Assembly: GCF_905404315.1 (NCBI RefSeq)
Contig: NC_066287.1
Location: 3,782,001 to 3,846,000, forward strand
From: Leptidea sinapis
Taxonomy: Eukaryota > Arthropoda > Insecta > Lepidoptera > Pieridae
DNA length: 64,000 nt
Reading direction: 5' to 3'
The notes below the pieces were generated by a model. It ran no database searches. It was not told where the DNA came from and was given only the letters and a program-made list of their open reading frames with translations. Both the position numbers and the translations under genes were made by a program. Shown here piece by piece: positions 1 to 11,325 of the stretch (the first letter of the stretch is position 1; each line of letters opens with the position of its first letter).

Positions 1-57
1 ATCCGGTCTAGAATGTGAATAAAGTGAAAACTTATAACCGGCCTCTGAATCTAAATC

Positions 58-310
58 GAATTCAAATAATTTTAATTCAAACTAGGATTTCAAACCACTT
101 CGAACGTCTAAAACTACCCCAACCATTCGAAAAAGCATGCCTCAGACTTGAGAAGGAACTAAGGGGGTCTTTTTTTAAATAAAATATCGAGACTATCAAA
201 TTCATTCAAATAGCCTGAAGGCGGTCGCTCTATTTCCAGGCTGTGATATCATTAAGATAGTCATTTATGTTATAGTAACCTTTACCACACAAGTTACCAA
301 TATTTTCTAA
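58..310 (-). mobile_element. LINE-C 3' UTR fragment (CR1-like)
   Basis: Diverged copy of the 3' end seen more completely at 36825-37200. Shared landmarks are the TTCAAAT...TTATTCAAA start, the CACTTCGAACGTC and GCCTCAGACTTGAGAAG blocks, and a downstream GCCTGAAGGCGGTCGCTC block. No coding sequence remains. Confidence 0.6.
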
Positions 311-330
311 ATCTCAAATTGCCTCAGACA

Positions 331-956
331 AAACTCATCAGACAGCCCCGCGTTGCAAAATTTCCAACAAGCTAATGTTTTCAACACTGCCATCCGATTC
401 CAATCCTAAACGCTACAATTATAAAGCACATAATCGTTCACCGGCTACCCGTCAGCTGTCTCAATCAGCTGTATCGTAATTGTGAGTCGCGAATGCAGCA
501 TGACTCACACTAGAAATAATTGAATGTTATTAAGGTGCATTAAGGCTATAGAAATACCTTAACACGTGCGCGATATTCATGTATTCATTGAATTAATAAT
601 TCTACTTGCATTCATAGAGGGTATCTAAGTCGTAGTAGAATTAGAGTAAACAGCAAGCAAATTAAATTTTCAATTTGTATAAACCAAGCCCGCGTTACTT
701 ATTTTATTCTCGCCGTTTTCCGCATTTCTATGACAAAATAATGAACATTGTATAAAGCTCCGGGAACTAGCGAAATGAAATTGCCATTTTAATTAGCACA
801 AATATTTCTTGCGTCAGCAAATCAAAGATCCCGAGAAAGTAGAATGTAAACAGTAAGGTAACAAAAGAGAAACGGCAAAAATGCGTAAAAGCATATTAAA
901 TAACATAATAAATAATCACAATTGTAATATGAAAGATCGAAAGAAAAAAAGATATA
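331..956. other. No feature seen
   Basis: AT-rich DNA with no open frame of note and no repeat shared with the rest of the window. Confidence 0.5.
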
Positions 957-1094
957 CCCCCTTATTCACAATGGTCCGCTAACTTAAAACAGTCGCTAAG
1001 GAGTGTTTTTTCTCATTCTGACTTAGGTCAATAGAAGAAGACAGAGTGAGAATTAGCAATGCTTTAAGTTAGCAGACTATTATGAATAAGGGGG
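957..1094 (+). mobile_element. MITE-A, 138-bp palindromic element, copy 1
   Basis: Starts CCCCCTTATTCACAATGG and ends ATTATGAATAAGGGGG. The outer 30 or so bases are inverted repeats of each other, and an inner TCTCATTCTG / CAGAGTGAGA pair lets most of the element fold on itself. Four further copies of exactly the same 138-bp length occur at 18068, 32818, 44270 and 62307. No coding capacity. No consistent target duplication is visible, so the superfamily is undetermined. Confidence 0.85.
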
Positions 1095-1680
1095 ATAATA
1101 TTTAACTCACGCATAAACTAAGCACTTTTTACATACGTAATACACAGGATTTATATTGCCTCTGTTGTTGTTTTGTTCTTTTTTATTAGAAGCCTAAGCC
1201 ATTGGCTTACAATATACTAGCATATACACAAACAAAGCGTGCGAGAGAGAAGAACATCTCTAACGGAGATACAGCAAGATAGAAAAGTAAAGAGAATCTA
1301 CTGTTACTTTACTGTAACCGATATTGATTTATAAGTCGTAAGTCACTCTAGCCATTAAGCTCCTTAGAATTTGAATATGAAATCACAGGTAACGCACACA
1401 AATCAAAATTGGTTACGTATTATCGGTCTGTCAGGTCTATACGCTAGTATATTCTAAGTAAAGACTTATCTACTAATACTTCTAGATTGTACCATATATT
1501 TTATTTTTACCAAACATTATCCATATAAATTAATAAGAAAATGCAATAATAAAAAATACACTACGATAGATTCTCGGACGTACCAAATATACATACATAA
1601 TATAAAATTTCTTAAAAATAGATCAAGCAGTTTCAGAGGAGTATGGCAACTAACATTGTGACACGAAAATTATATATGTA
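1095..1680. other. No feature seen
   Basis: AT-rich, low-complexity tracts around 1490-1620; nothing recognisable between MITE-A and the Helitron. Confidence 0.5.
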
Positions 1681-2046
1681 CTAGCTGACCCGACAGACGT
1701 TGTTCTGTAGATAATAAAAAAATACTGTTTTATAGGAATTTGCCAATAATATTTCAAAACATCAAGAGTTGTTTCGTAAAAAATGCTCCCTGTTGTTATA
1801 ATGAAATTGTTTCACAGCGGAACTGTCAAACCGTGCGTCACTAAATTCTCTCATAGAAAATATGTCCATACAAAACAAATGTTGAAAATAAAAATAATTA
1901 TGGGTCCCAAATCGAAATAAAAACTATCCTATCTCTCAAGTTGGACCAAACTGCACTCCATGAAGTAATCCCCATTAAAATCCGTTCATTAGTTTAGGAG
2001 TCCATCGCGGACAAACAACGTGTCACGTAATTTATATATTTTAAGA
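1681..2046 (-). mobile_element. Non-autonomous Helitron (ACAGA-hairpin type)
   Basis: On the minus strand the element starts 5'-TCTTAAAATATATAAATT and ends CGGGTCAGCTAG-3', between flanking A and T. This is the Helitron signature (5' TC, 3' CTRR, AT target). Nine bases before the end is a hairpin with stem ACAGA/TCTGT. Related copies are at 9688, 34662 and 56497. No Rep/helicase coding. Confidence 0.8.
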
Positions 2047-2369
2047 TATAAATAGATATCATACTTATAGACCATAGGGTTTTAACTCTAAGATGTAAGT
2101 ACATAATCTATGTTATTAATCATTAATAAACGCGAAGTAAAGTTATTCCAAGTTTAAAACTTTTTGTCTTTAACCTATCAAACTAGATACCAGAGTTCAG
2201 AGTCATGACGCGTCCGAGCTGAACACGCCACCAAATTGGTTGCGCAACACAACGGACCAGATGATTAACCATTAATAGTATAGAGCTGTAAACATTTTGT
2301 TGGTAGTCGCGACTGGTTGCATCACTGTGGTGGAATCCGTTAGAGTGCGATCTCGGGTTGTGTACTCAC

Positions 2370-2508
2370 GTTGCATGTGTATATGTTGCTTGGGCATCTT
2401 GTAGTCGGGCGGGTAGCATCGCTCGTAGAACATGACGTCGGCGCGGGCCACCTCGGGCGTGGGGATGATGAGCCCGCTGCCGGAGATCGCGCGCTGCAGG
2501 TGGTGCTC
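2370..2508 (-). CDS. E(Pc): Enhancer of Polycomb, internal exon (EPL1 domain part)
   Basis: Internal exon of a minus-strand gene. Read on the minus strand, the acceptor is ...TTGTCCACAG at 2509-2510 and the donor is GTGAGT starting at 2369. The 139 bp give 46 codons plus one base (phase 1). The peptide starts EHHLQRAISGSGLIIP, continues through FYERCYPPDY and ends KMPKQHIHMQ; the leftover C would begin a proline codon. This EHHLQRAI...FYE..YP...KMPKQ.IH.Q(P) pattern is the signature of the EPL1 domain of Enhancer of Polycomb proteins, chromatin scaffolds of the NuA4/Tip60 histone acetyltransferase complex in the nucleus. The exon is GC-rich in AT-rich flanks. Neighbouring exons are not in the window: nothing EPL1-like is seen at 1-2369, and N-terminal exons would lie at higher coordinates. 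The longer open frame around it (2272-2577) runs into intron and is not coding. Family assignment is from remembered motif knowledge, not a search. Confidence 0.88.
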
Positions 2509-2590
2509 CTGTGGACAATTGAATCGCACATAAACTCGGCTCAAATTAACCATTGTACGCAATAGTAGGACAAGCAATAGACAGTAAGGG

Positions 2591-2865
2591 ACGAAACTAG
2601 CAGGACATAGCCCATAATAATGCAGTGCTGCTCAGGATCCTTGAAAAACCCCAAATATTCTTAGCGGCACTACAATTGCGCTCGTCACCTTGAGACATAA
2701 GATGTTAAATCTCATTTGCCCAGTAATTTATCTAGCTATGGCGCCCTTAACACCGAAACACAACAATGCTTACACATTACTCCTTCACGGCAGAAAAAGG
2801 CGCCATTGAGGTACCCATAATCTATATAATAGCCGGCATCCTGTGCAAAGCAGCCTCCCACTGGT
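2591..2865 (-). mobile_element. SINE-A copy
   Basis: Interspersed retroelement of about 300 bp. On the minus strand it runs from the GGCTCCTTTGCACAGGATG-like start, through GCAGTAATGTGTAAGCATTA and the GTAGCTAGTGAAATTACT block, to an A-rich 3' tail. This copy lacks the terminal tail. Its 3' end lies about 80 bp upstream of the E(Pc) exon acceptor and it has the same orientation as that gene. Confidence 0.75.
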
Positions 2866-2924
2866 AAGCGTGCGGTCACCTGTTGATTGTAAGTGATCAC
2901 ACGCACACAACGCTCTTGTCACAC

Positions 2925-3003
2925 CATAATAATAAATATTCTTATTCAAAATAGTATATGTAATCACTTATTGATCGTCAAAAACTACCAGATATTCCAA
3001 AAT
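2925..3003 (-). mobile_element. LINE-C extreme 3' end
   Basis: Short piece matching the LINE-C terminus: TATTCTTATTCAAAATAG, then ATCACTTATTGATCGTCAAA and AACTACCA. Only the last 80 bp or so remain. Confidence 0.55.
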
Positions 3004-5320
3004 TTGGAGATTAGATTTTTTAAGGAAACAGTTTATATAACAGTCTTGTGATCCCTTGTAGTAATTAAGTAAGAATATTTTATATGAATAAAAACAACGT
3101 CATTATATAAAACGAAGCAGGTACCTATTAATCATTTTTGAACATTTATCCAGTCTTATTGTTAAAGTACGCTTTCTAGGAGTTAAAATTATGTGATGTT
3201 TAATTACAAGACGGACGAACACCGCTCCCTCTCAGTCATATCTCATAAACTGCAACAGATAAACAACTGAAATTTTGACAGTGTGTTTTACTTTTGCCGC
3301 TTGTTGAGAGCGGTCTCTAAAATGTTCGCAATGAAAATTAATAGAAATTCGAATATGGTTCTAAAAAATATTTAAAAGGCATAGTGTTATATCTTGTATG
3401 ATACAGAACCATTCGTGAGCACGTCCGACTCGGACTTCACCGGTGTATTCGTCAAATCACGCTTTTTAGCTTACACTTCACCAAGACATTCAAGTAACGT
3501 CTTAAGGAATTAGTATTACATAGTAGTAACTAATTCTCTTTACAAATATATAAAAATCTATTTCAACGGAGTTTGTCGTAAATCGAATGAAAACAGCGTT
3601 CCCACGGAGAGGTGATAAATAAAGTGTCCGCGCGCTTCGTCGTGAACGTGAAGTTGCGTCACAACTAAGTGATTTCATCGCTCACATAAGGGGCCGCACA
3701 CACAGATGACGTCATTACTACTTTAGCATTCAGAGAATACTACGACCATTGCCTTATTGATGTTAGATATAATTTTGCCGAATTAATGTTGAAATTGACA
3801 TGAATATGTGATTATTATTACGCTTGGCCAACAGTGGAAGCATTTATATTGTTCACATTTCACATAACCGACTGGCCCGACAAAGATTATTTTGGTTAAA
3901 TAAAAAAAAAATGAATACTTCTTCCGTCCGTTAACTAAGCATTCTATAAAACATGACCAATTTGTTCTTCCTAACTTTCTTTTACATAGATTTTCATAAT
4001 AACTAGTATATTTATTATAAAATTATTTTATTTTTGCACTATGTAAAATTAAAAATATACGCGGGATGTGCAATAAACTGTAAATAAATAACCGGAAAAA
4101 CCAGTAGCCAGTATTGGCTGGTCAAGCTGAAATATCGATTATAAAGAAGAGAAATATAACATCTGTTGTTTTTCAAGACTTTATGATATTATTCTCTTTA
4201 CTTAAATATCTCTTGTGTAATAGTTTTCACGAAGATCGTTTTTCCGAGGTGAAAGTGGATACATTGCGACACTATTTTGTGTTTGTTCCAATGATTTACA
4301 AGAAAGAAACAAACAAGTATTTTCTATGATGAACTATTTAGCCGTACGTACGAGCCACAAAAGCATTTCGTAATTTTAGATTGTATGTAATATATTCATA
4401 ATTGTTTAAAATTTGAGCTGTTTGTTCAGTTTAAACGTTATCAAATGTAACAAAAGGCTTACGGTTTTATTAAATATATGTTACAATATATTAGCAATTA
4501 CCATTTCAGCCCTTTTCTACATTTTTTACTCTTTATTCTTAGATTGTTTTCGCGATAGCTTACATAAACTTAAATTGATACTAACCCTTAAAAATAATAC
4601 ATATTATGTCATAACTTTGCATTTACAACGTTATAAATGGGCCATATATTTTAATATTTGGGCCAGTTAAAAATACTTATATTTGTGTATATTTTGCTTT
4701 ATACTTTGAAATACTTTACACGTTCAGAAAATAGTCTTTACCACATACCATACAAATTATATTGTTTAGTAATTTTAACATCAACGTTAATTAAGACGCC
4801 GCGCCGCCTGTATGTAGTGCCATCATCTTATTCTTGACCGAATGATTAGTTACTTTGACTTCATCGATTAATTTATATTCAAAAAGTGACCCGATGACGA
4901 CAATGGCACCCTTATACATATTATTGTAATTTAAATTGCATTTGAAATCGAGCCGTGATTGAAGCTTGCTACAAAAACTGCACTGGTGGGCCTGTCATTA
5001 AATATAAACGTATTTAATGTGAGGAGGGTTGAATTAAACGGACAGCCAACTCAAACCGATATCAAATAACACAGGATAGATTTAACTATATGGGCTACTT
5101 TGAAGGAGGACTTAAACGTAAACCGGGGTCAGGTAGACGAAGAAAGTTAGGAAAACAAAAGAAGAACTTAAGATAACTAATAACCCAGTAAAACTAAATT
5201 ACGAGATAGTAGTCAATCGTTTTATATTAAATCGTAAAACAATGAGGACGAAGAGCGATGTGGAGAAAAATGTTAGGGTGGTTTGGCCAGTAGGTAGGTG
5301 GTGTAGGATAGAAGTAGATT
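3004..5320. other. Mostly unassigned AT-rich DNA
   Basis: A patch at about 3205-3330 (GACGGACGAACACC..., TCATATCTCATAAACTGCAA) resembles a common interspersed sequence also seen near 16210-16300. Open frames at 4114-4329 and 4413-4670 are AT-driven, encode no recognisable motif and have no splice or promoter context. Confidence 0.4.
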
Positions 5321-5322
5321 GT

Positions 5323-5555
5323 CTTTTTTTTAATGCCAATACACGAGCAGGAGGTTTAACTGATGGTAATTGATACGCCTTGCTCATTACAAAGGAGTGC
5401 CGCTTAGAATTCTTAAAAAACCCAAAACCTCTGAGCGGCACTACACTTGCGCTAGTCACCTTGACACATAAGACGTGAAGTCTTATTTGCCCAGTAGTTT
5501 CACTAGCTACGGCGTCCTTGGGACCGAAACACAGTAATGCTTACACATTACTGCT
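5323..5555 (-). mobile_element. SINE-A copy, 5' truncated
   Basis: Begins at its poly-A tail (poly-T at 5323-5333 on the plus strand) and reaches only the GCAGTAATGTGTAAGC block, so the 5' 60-70 bp are missing. Contains the complementary GAGTGCCGCTTAGAATTC and CTGAGCGGCACTAC segments typical of the family. Confidence 0.75.
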
Positions 5556-5589
5556 TAGTTAGCTGTGCAATATTTTTGAGCTCTTCGAT

Positions 5590-6137
5590 CTACAAAGTTT
5601 GGTATAATATAACACTATATTTAGAATTTACAAACGGCAATGACTTTAGAATTAGTGAAAGTGCGATTTTCACGCGGTTGGCGGCATTCGAGGCAGTTTT
5701 TTGAGACTCATAAAGAAACTTTTTTCATCTCATTAAAAGTATCACTTGATCGAACTCGGAATTTCGAAGTAATTCCGAAAAACGCTTCTTTCAGTTTTCT
5801 TTCATCAACGATGACTCACGAACGAATCAACCGATTTTGACCGGCTTGGTGGCGATCGTGGTTTTTTGGGTTTCTACCGGGTCCAAATTGTATTCAAATT
5901 CTAAGTTTTGTCAAGCCCATTTTGCGTTAAGCGCGATGAATTCGGTCAAGCCGTTCAAAAGTTATAAGAGGTTTACATACATCCATACACAGACACACAC
6001 ACACAGACGTACGGACACCATCGCGGGAAGCTTCCTAGGACCTTAAAACGTCGACATCTGATGAAAACTCGATTTTCGAAAAACGGGGTAAGTACAATAA
6101 CTGCCCGCTGCTTTAATTTTCTTAGCGGGAAGTTAAA
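5590..6137. repeat. Unclassified interspersed repeat with terminal hairpin
   Basis: The segment ends in GCCCGCTGCTTT... / ...TCTTAGCGGGAAGTTA, a hairpin with a CCCGCT/AGCGGG stem. It contains ACGAATCAACCGATTTTGACC and GTCAAGCCGTTCAAAAGT, which look like repeat consensus, and a CA-rich run at 5990-6004. Short open frames here (5640-5840, 5837-6046) are incidental. I cannot name the family. Confidence 0.45.
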
Positions 6138-6621
6138 AAAGTATTAATAAGCGAGACTGTTTTATAAATCAATGTTATTGTTAACAATTGGCAACAAATT
6201 TGACCTACATGTACTAATACAGTTCGCGTGTGATTGACCGAGCTTGGTTGTCGAGTGCCTTAGGAGGCCGAGGACTACTCGACTGCGACCCGCTCCATAT
6301 CGCCGCGGCCATACGGCGGGGCGCCGTCAAATTTAATATCAACTGTTTCGTACTTACGACGGGAACCTGTTATTAAAACTCATAATGTGTGTGGTTCTTT
6401 ATTCGTCTAAAGCGGCACGCTGAATTTCGTGCTCTTAAACGCATCTAGGAATAAGACTCATATTACCGATGATGATGTAGTGGACATTGTGAGTGCATTT
6501 TGTGCACCTGTGAACACCAATAGTGACACAAAAGTTTCAAGAGGACTGAAAAAGCCGCGCACTGCGAGCTCAAATCCTCAGTTTGAGACGGGACATCAAC
6601 GCGAACTCACTACACTCACTC
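6138..6621. other. Unassigned; GC-rich patch near 6235-6335
   Basis: The patch includes CGCCGCGGCCATACGGCGG, a short GC hairpin. No splice-site pair, open frame or shared repeat supports a gene here. Confidence 0.35.
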
Positions 6622-6915
6622 TGTTTTTTTTTTATCCGGACCTTCAGCTGATGGTAATTGATACGCCCGTTACAATGCAGTGCCGCTAAGAATTCTTGAA
6701 AGACCCAAAAATTCTGAGCGGCACTACAACTGCGCTTATTACCTGGGGACATAGGATGTTAAGTCTTATTTGCCCAATAATTTCACTAGCTACGGCGCCC
6801 TTGGGACCGAAACACAGTAATGCTTACACATTACTGCTTCACGGCAGAAATAGGTGCCGTTGTGGTAGTACCCATAATCTAGCCGGGATCCTGTGTAAAG
6901 GAGCCTTCCACTGGT
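6622..6915 (-). mobile_element. SINE-A copy, near full length
   Basis: Poly-T at 6625-6634 marks the 3' tail of a minus-strand insertion. The body includes TTCAGCTGATGGTAATTGAT, the inverted TGCCGCTAAGAATTCTTG / AATTCTGAGCGGCACT pair and the 5' end at AAAGGAGCCTTCCACTGG. Confidence 0.8.
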
Positions 6916-9687
6916 TACATGGATACAAACTCCGACAAACAGTGAGTAAAGCCGTTTTAAACAAACTTTATAATGTCTCACGAAAGTTGTAATATTTTAA
7001 CTCATAATGTGTGTAATTTAAGTGGAAAGCGGCCGATGTTTTTGCTAAAAACTGGTTTTAAGGGCAGGACTTTGTACCAACTTGAAATCTTATACCTTAC
7101 TTAATATTAATTAAGTAAGGTATTAAATTATAATAACCCTTACCAAATATTAACCTGTTCTTCGCTGATGAAGCTGATACAGAACACAACTTCGAATAAA
7201 TAACTAAATCGGATGAAATTCGAGTATGACTCGCACGAGGGTGGATTGAAAGCAGATATTTGTTCCCGCCCATTACTTCATTAATTAAATCGCCGCTAAT
7301 GGAGTCTTCATTTATATTAGACTATTGGATAGGCTGACAAATTAGCGGCCGAAACGTGCAATTTGCACTACAAGGCCTTAAGATGTGTGAACAGTGGTTC
7401 GTTGCCCCTTCGTAATAAAAAAAAAACAACACGCGGTAATGTCTTTGACACGACCGTGTGTTTTACGTGATAAAATGTACATATGGATATTTTGTTTCCA
7501 AGAGCGTAATATATGTGTGATATAATCACCTTTTGAACAGGAAGATCCTTCTGATGTTGTTTTTCCAAATACTTTTGATGATATTTGATATTGCTAATCT
7601 CAGCATAAACGCGTTGAGTAGTTAACTATGTATTGTTATAACTAAATAGTAGTATTTAGTACAAATTAACGATGCCAGTCTGTGATACGTACGAGGTAAG
7701 TTACAATACAGTACGCATCAATTTGCCTCGTCTGATATATTATATTACTTTGCACTAAGGTAGTTATTCCCTAGGGATCATCCAAGAGCCCACAAGACAT
7801 ATCTCTCAAAGCCGCAGATGTACTGACGCAATCGTTCATGACAGACACCTTTTACGTTCTCAGCACCGCTTCGCTCTGTAGTATGGTGTATTTTATGGCT
7901 ATCACGAGATTATATTTGACTATGATTAAAAGTTAGGACGACAGGGTATTATTTATATTATTTTCACCATGGTGTCGACTTTACCGAGTAGTAGGAATTA
8001 CAAGTTTATGTTTGTTCCTAGTGTTAACATTGTGATTACCACTGTTTCGGCCAAATTCGCTTATGTGCTTATGTACATACATAAGATAATCAAGAATATA
8101 ATTAATATTGAGATGCAACACTTGAAATGTATATTTCTTTAAACTTTTGTCTTAATGATTCTTTAGGACCTATGTATATATAAACAGTTTATGACTATTT
8201 TACTAAAGGTTTTTAGCGCTAATACGTCCGAAACTGAGAGGAGACCTTCTGAATTATATTATTATTTAAATATGAAATCAGAAGATCGAACGCTGTTATG
8301 CGCCAGTTGCATCCGTAATTGAGCGAACCCTAGTAAATCCAAAATGTTTTACATGAAGTAATTTATTAATGTAAATTATTTGGCTTAAGATTATTTTCGG
8401 CAAAACCAAACTAACAGGACGACATATTTGGATCAGTAGGCGACTTACCTAATAATGTTGTAATTTTACTATATTTCAGAAGGTCAGGAAACGAGCCTAG
8501 TTTAATTATATGAATTAAAAACTATTGCAGAACTTATATGTTTTTTAATACAGTAGCAATCTGGTTTACCGACGCAATAGAAATCCGTTGTTTCGTTATA
8601 TTCGCGGTAACAAAAACAGGAGCATTTTCGTTCGTCAAAGTATTTTTTAAATCGAATAACAGCAGATGAAAGGAAAACAAGCCGGAGAGCGACAACACCC
8701 CCGTGTCGGGGGCGGCATTGAAAAATGTACCCAATTATTTAGCCCGGGGAAATGTAGACTAGGAGATGGCGAAACAAATATTAAATTTATTTGTTTGGTA
8801 TTTCACATTTTACGTTTATCTCTCTGGGAGACAGGCATTGTATTATGTATCCGCATTATTAAGGACGTTCGAAAAAATAATACATTGCTTAAAAAGAAAA
8901 CAAACAAATATTTGAAGTTTGTAACTGAGCTTAAAATAGTCTTGCTCCTGAGGTGTAGTACAATACTAATTGTTATCACCCTCTATATGGTAATAAGTGA
9001 GTTTCGCTTATCATATACGGTTATTTATTTACATACAATTAGGAAGAACATAACATTGCAATAATTAGAAGCAGATTTAAATTGAACAATTATTGAATTA
9101 CGTCATGATAATGCATTTATATAATTATTAACGTGCATTTTCCCACAGTAAGTAAAATTGTAATATAATTTCATATTGCAGGTAAAATGTTAATTTCTTA
9201 TAGTTTTTTCACATTTTAATATTTAAAAGAACTAGAACAAAGTAAATATTTAATTGCTAGGAATACTTTTTTTGTATATATTACGGTAAACATGGATCTT
9301 TCTCAATCGGCCCCCATATTGTTATTTTTTTTTTTATGTTTGATAACTGTATTGTTGGTATTATATTATGTTTTAATGAAATACTTTAAACAATTATAAA
9401 ATCACTATAATCACACGCATATATGTATACACGGCTCGGGGACTAAAAACGGAAACAGTGGCTGAAAAGGCGTCAGTTTGTCAGACGTCGGGTTTGACAA
9501 CATTACAATAACAACCCTATTTTGGAAACATTTTTATTGCGAATGAAAACTTTGGCGCAGGCAAAATAATACCTTTTAAATCTCTTATTAAAAAATTAAT
9601 TATGACAACATTAAATTACAAAATACGCGGATAATAACATACGATTTATGTCAATCACATGTGTGCATCTGTCATATATATACAATA
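6916..9687. other. No gene seen; short perfect palindrome at 7091-7122
   Basis: ATACCTTACTTAAT at 7091 is mirrored by ATTAAGTAAGGTAT, forming a hairpin. A 132-codon open frame at 8666-9064 has no recognisable domain and AT-biased, low-complexity composition; I treat it as chance. Confidence 0.4.
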
Positions 9688-10055
9688 CTAGCTGCCCCGA
9701 CTGACGTTGTTCTGTAAATGATAAAAAAAACTGTTTTGTAGGAATTCGCCAATAATATTTCAAAACATCAAGAATTATTTCGTAAAAAATGCTCCCTGTT
9801 GTTATAATAAATTGTTTCACAGCGGAACTGTTAAACCGTGCATCATTAAATTCCCTCATAGAAAATATGTCCATACAAAACAAATATAGAAAATAAAAAT
9901 CATTATGGGACCCAAATCGAAATAAAAAACTATCCTATCTCTCAAGTTGGACTAAACTGTACTACATGAAGTAATCCCCAATAAAATCCGTTCATTAGTT
10001 TAGGAGTCCATCGCGGACAAACAAGGTTTCACGTAATTTATATAATATATTAAGA
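9688..10055 (-). mobile_element. Non-autonomous Helitron (ACAGA-hairpin type)
   Basis: Same family as 1681-2046. On the minus strand it starts TCTTAATATATTATATAAAT and ends GGGGCAGCTAG, with flanking A and T. The 3' hairpin stem ACAGA/TCAGT carries one mismatch. Internal coding shadows at 9611-9883 are not genes. Confidence 0.78.
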
Positions 10056-10565
10056 TTATGATATAAAGCGTTACTAGGTAAAACGTTCATGGGCTCCTAC
10101 GCCACGCGGCAATTATGCAGAATCATCACCATAATTATAAGCTACAAATTTGAATAACGCCACAACAAACGACCATTTTAATACAAATTAGTCATTAGAT
10201 TACCTGCCATTTATTAAGACATGTTTCTTCCTAATAATTATTTAGCCAGCAAAGCTTGAGCTATGAGCGAAACTAGTACACGGTTGTACTTTAAGTCAAA
10301 GAAACTTTATTCAATTAGGCTTAAACTATGCGCATTTGAATCATCAATAATAGTTAGTTAAAAATATTAGTTACAAAGTAGAGCTCGTGCAAAGAACATA
10401 CAAGAAACTCAACGGTCACTCTTTTCAATCAATATTGTATTTTACAATAGCTATTATATACAAAACAAATTAGTTTGTATGGTGCTGCATTCAATATATG
10501 AATCGTGTTCAAAGTGAAAAACGTTTAAAATATCAAATATTTCATAAAAAGTGATAAACAACAAA

Positions 10566-11006
10566 TTTATATATATATAAATTAATTGCTGTTCGTTAGT
10601 CTCGCTAAAAGTCGAGAACGGCTGGACCGATTTGGCTTATTTTGGTCTAGAATTATTTGTGGAAGTCCAGAGAAGGTTTAAAAACAACAATTTTATTAAT
10701 CCTTTGATGTAGCTCCCGTCATTGAGAAATCAAATTGAACGAATAGATTAAAATGAATAACTAATAAGAACTTTTATAACTTTCCAACTTTCTCAGGAGG
10801 AAAAAAAACTTAATTTTAGCTAACTATAGTTGGTAGATTACTTACAGTTGTTAACTTTCTATTAGATTATTTTTATATAAATTGATAAAATATGGCGATA
10901 TCTTAATTTAATATAAAGTTAATGAAGTTTTAAGAAATAAAGGTTTTTATAAGTACTACGTGTTTAGTCATGTGTTTACGCGGACGAATTCGCGGATAAC
11001 AGCTAG
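10566..11006 (+). mobile_element. Non-autonomous Helitron, CGCG-hairpin type
   Basis: The left part has TGCTGTTCGTTAGTCTCGCT and GAACGGCTGGACCGATTTGG, shared with the Helitrons at 30244 and 57825. The right end is GCGGACGAATTCGCGGATAACAGCTAG-like, i.e. a CGCG/CGCG hairpin followed by CTAG and then T. The 5' TC is degraded, so the left boundary is approximate. Confidence 0.65.
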
Positions 11007-11325
11007 TTGTATATAAATATAAATTATCCCATATTGGATGCATCAATCTTTAGAACTTGAATTTATTGTTTATGTAAGGATGCTTCGTGAGCGTGATGGT
11101 CGTGATTACTGTGATAATTAGTAATTGCATCCAACAAATACAATGATTTATTAACTATAACAGGTCGACTTGGCACCACAATCAGCACCCGTTCACTAGT
11201 TGACGCATGAACCAGCCGCCGTTCACTCCGTACATATTTGAGGGAAGGAGACGACCCGTTATCCGTTGCACGACGCCATCGCAAACAATGCCATTTTAGT
11301 GAGCATAACGAACCGTTATATAATA

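Noticed and set aside
4114..4670. Two adjacent plus-strand open frames (71 and 85 codons)
   Set aside because: Composition follows local AT content and the peptides match no family pattern.
8706..8728. GGCGGCATTGAAAA shared with the mariner end at 19922
   Set aside because: Only 14 bases match and no TA-flanked terminus or transposase is present, so a solo mariner end is not supported.
8666..9064. 132-codon open frame on the plus strand
   Set aside because: No recognisable domain, AT-driven Lys/Ile/Leu composition, no splice or promoter context.
11063..11325. Distal part of a 144-codon minus frame beyond the LINE-D tip (…SERVLIVVPSRPVIVN…)
   Set aside because: Fuses LINE-D UTR antisense to flanking DNA; no splice sites or family match support an exon.
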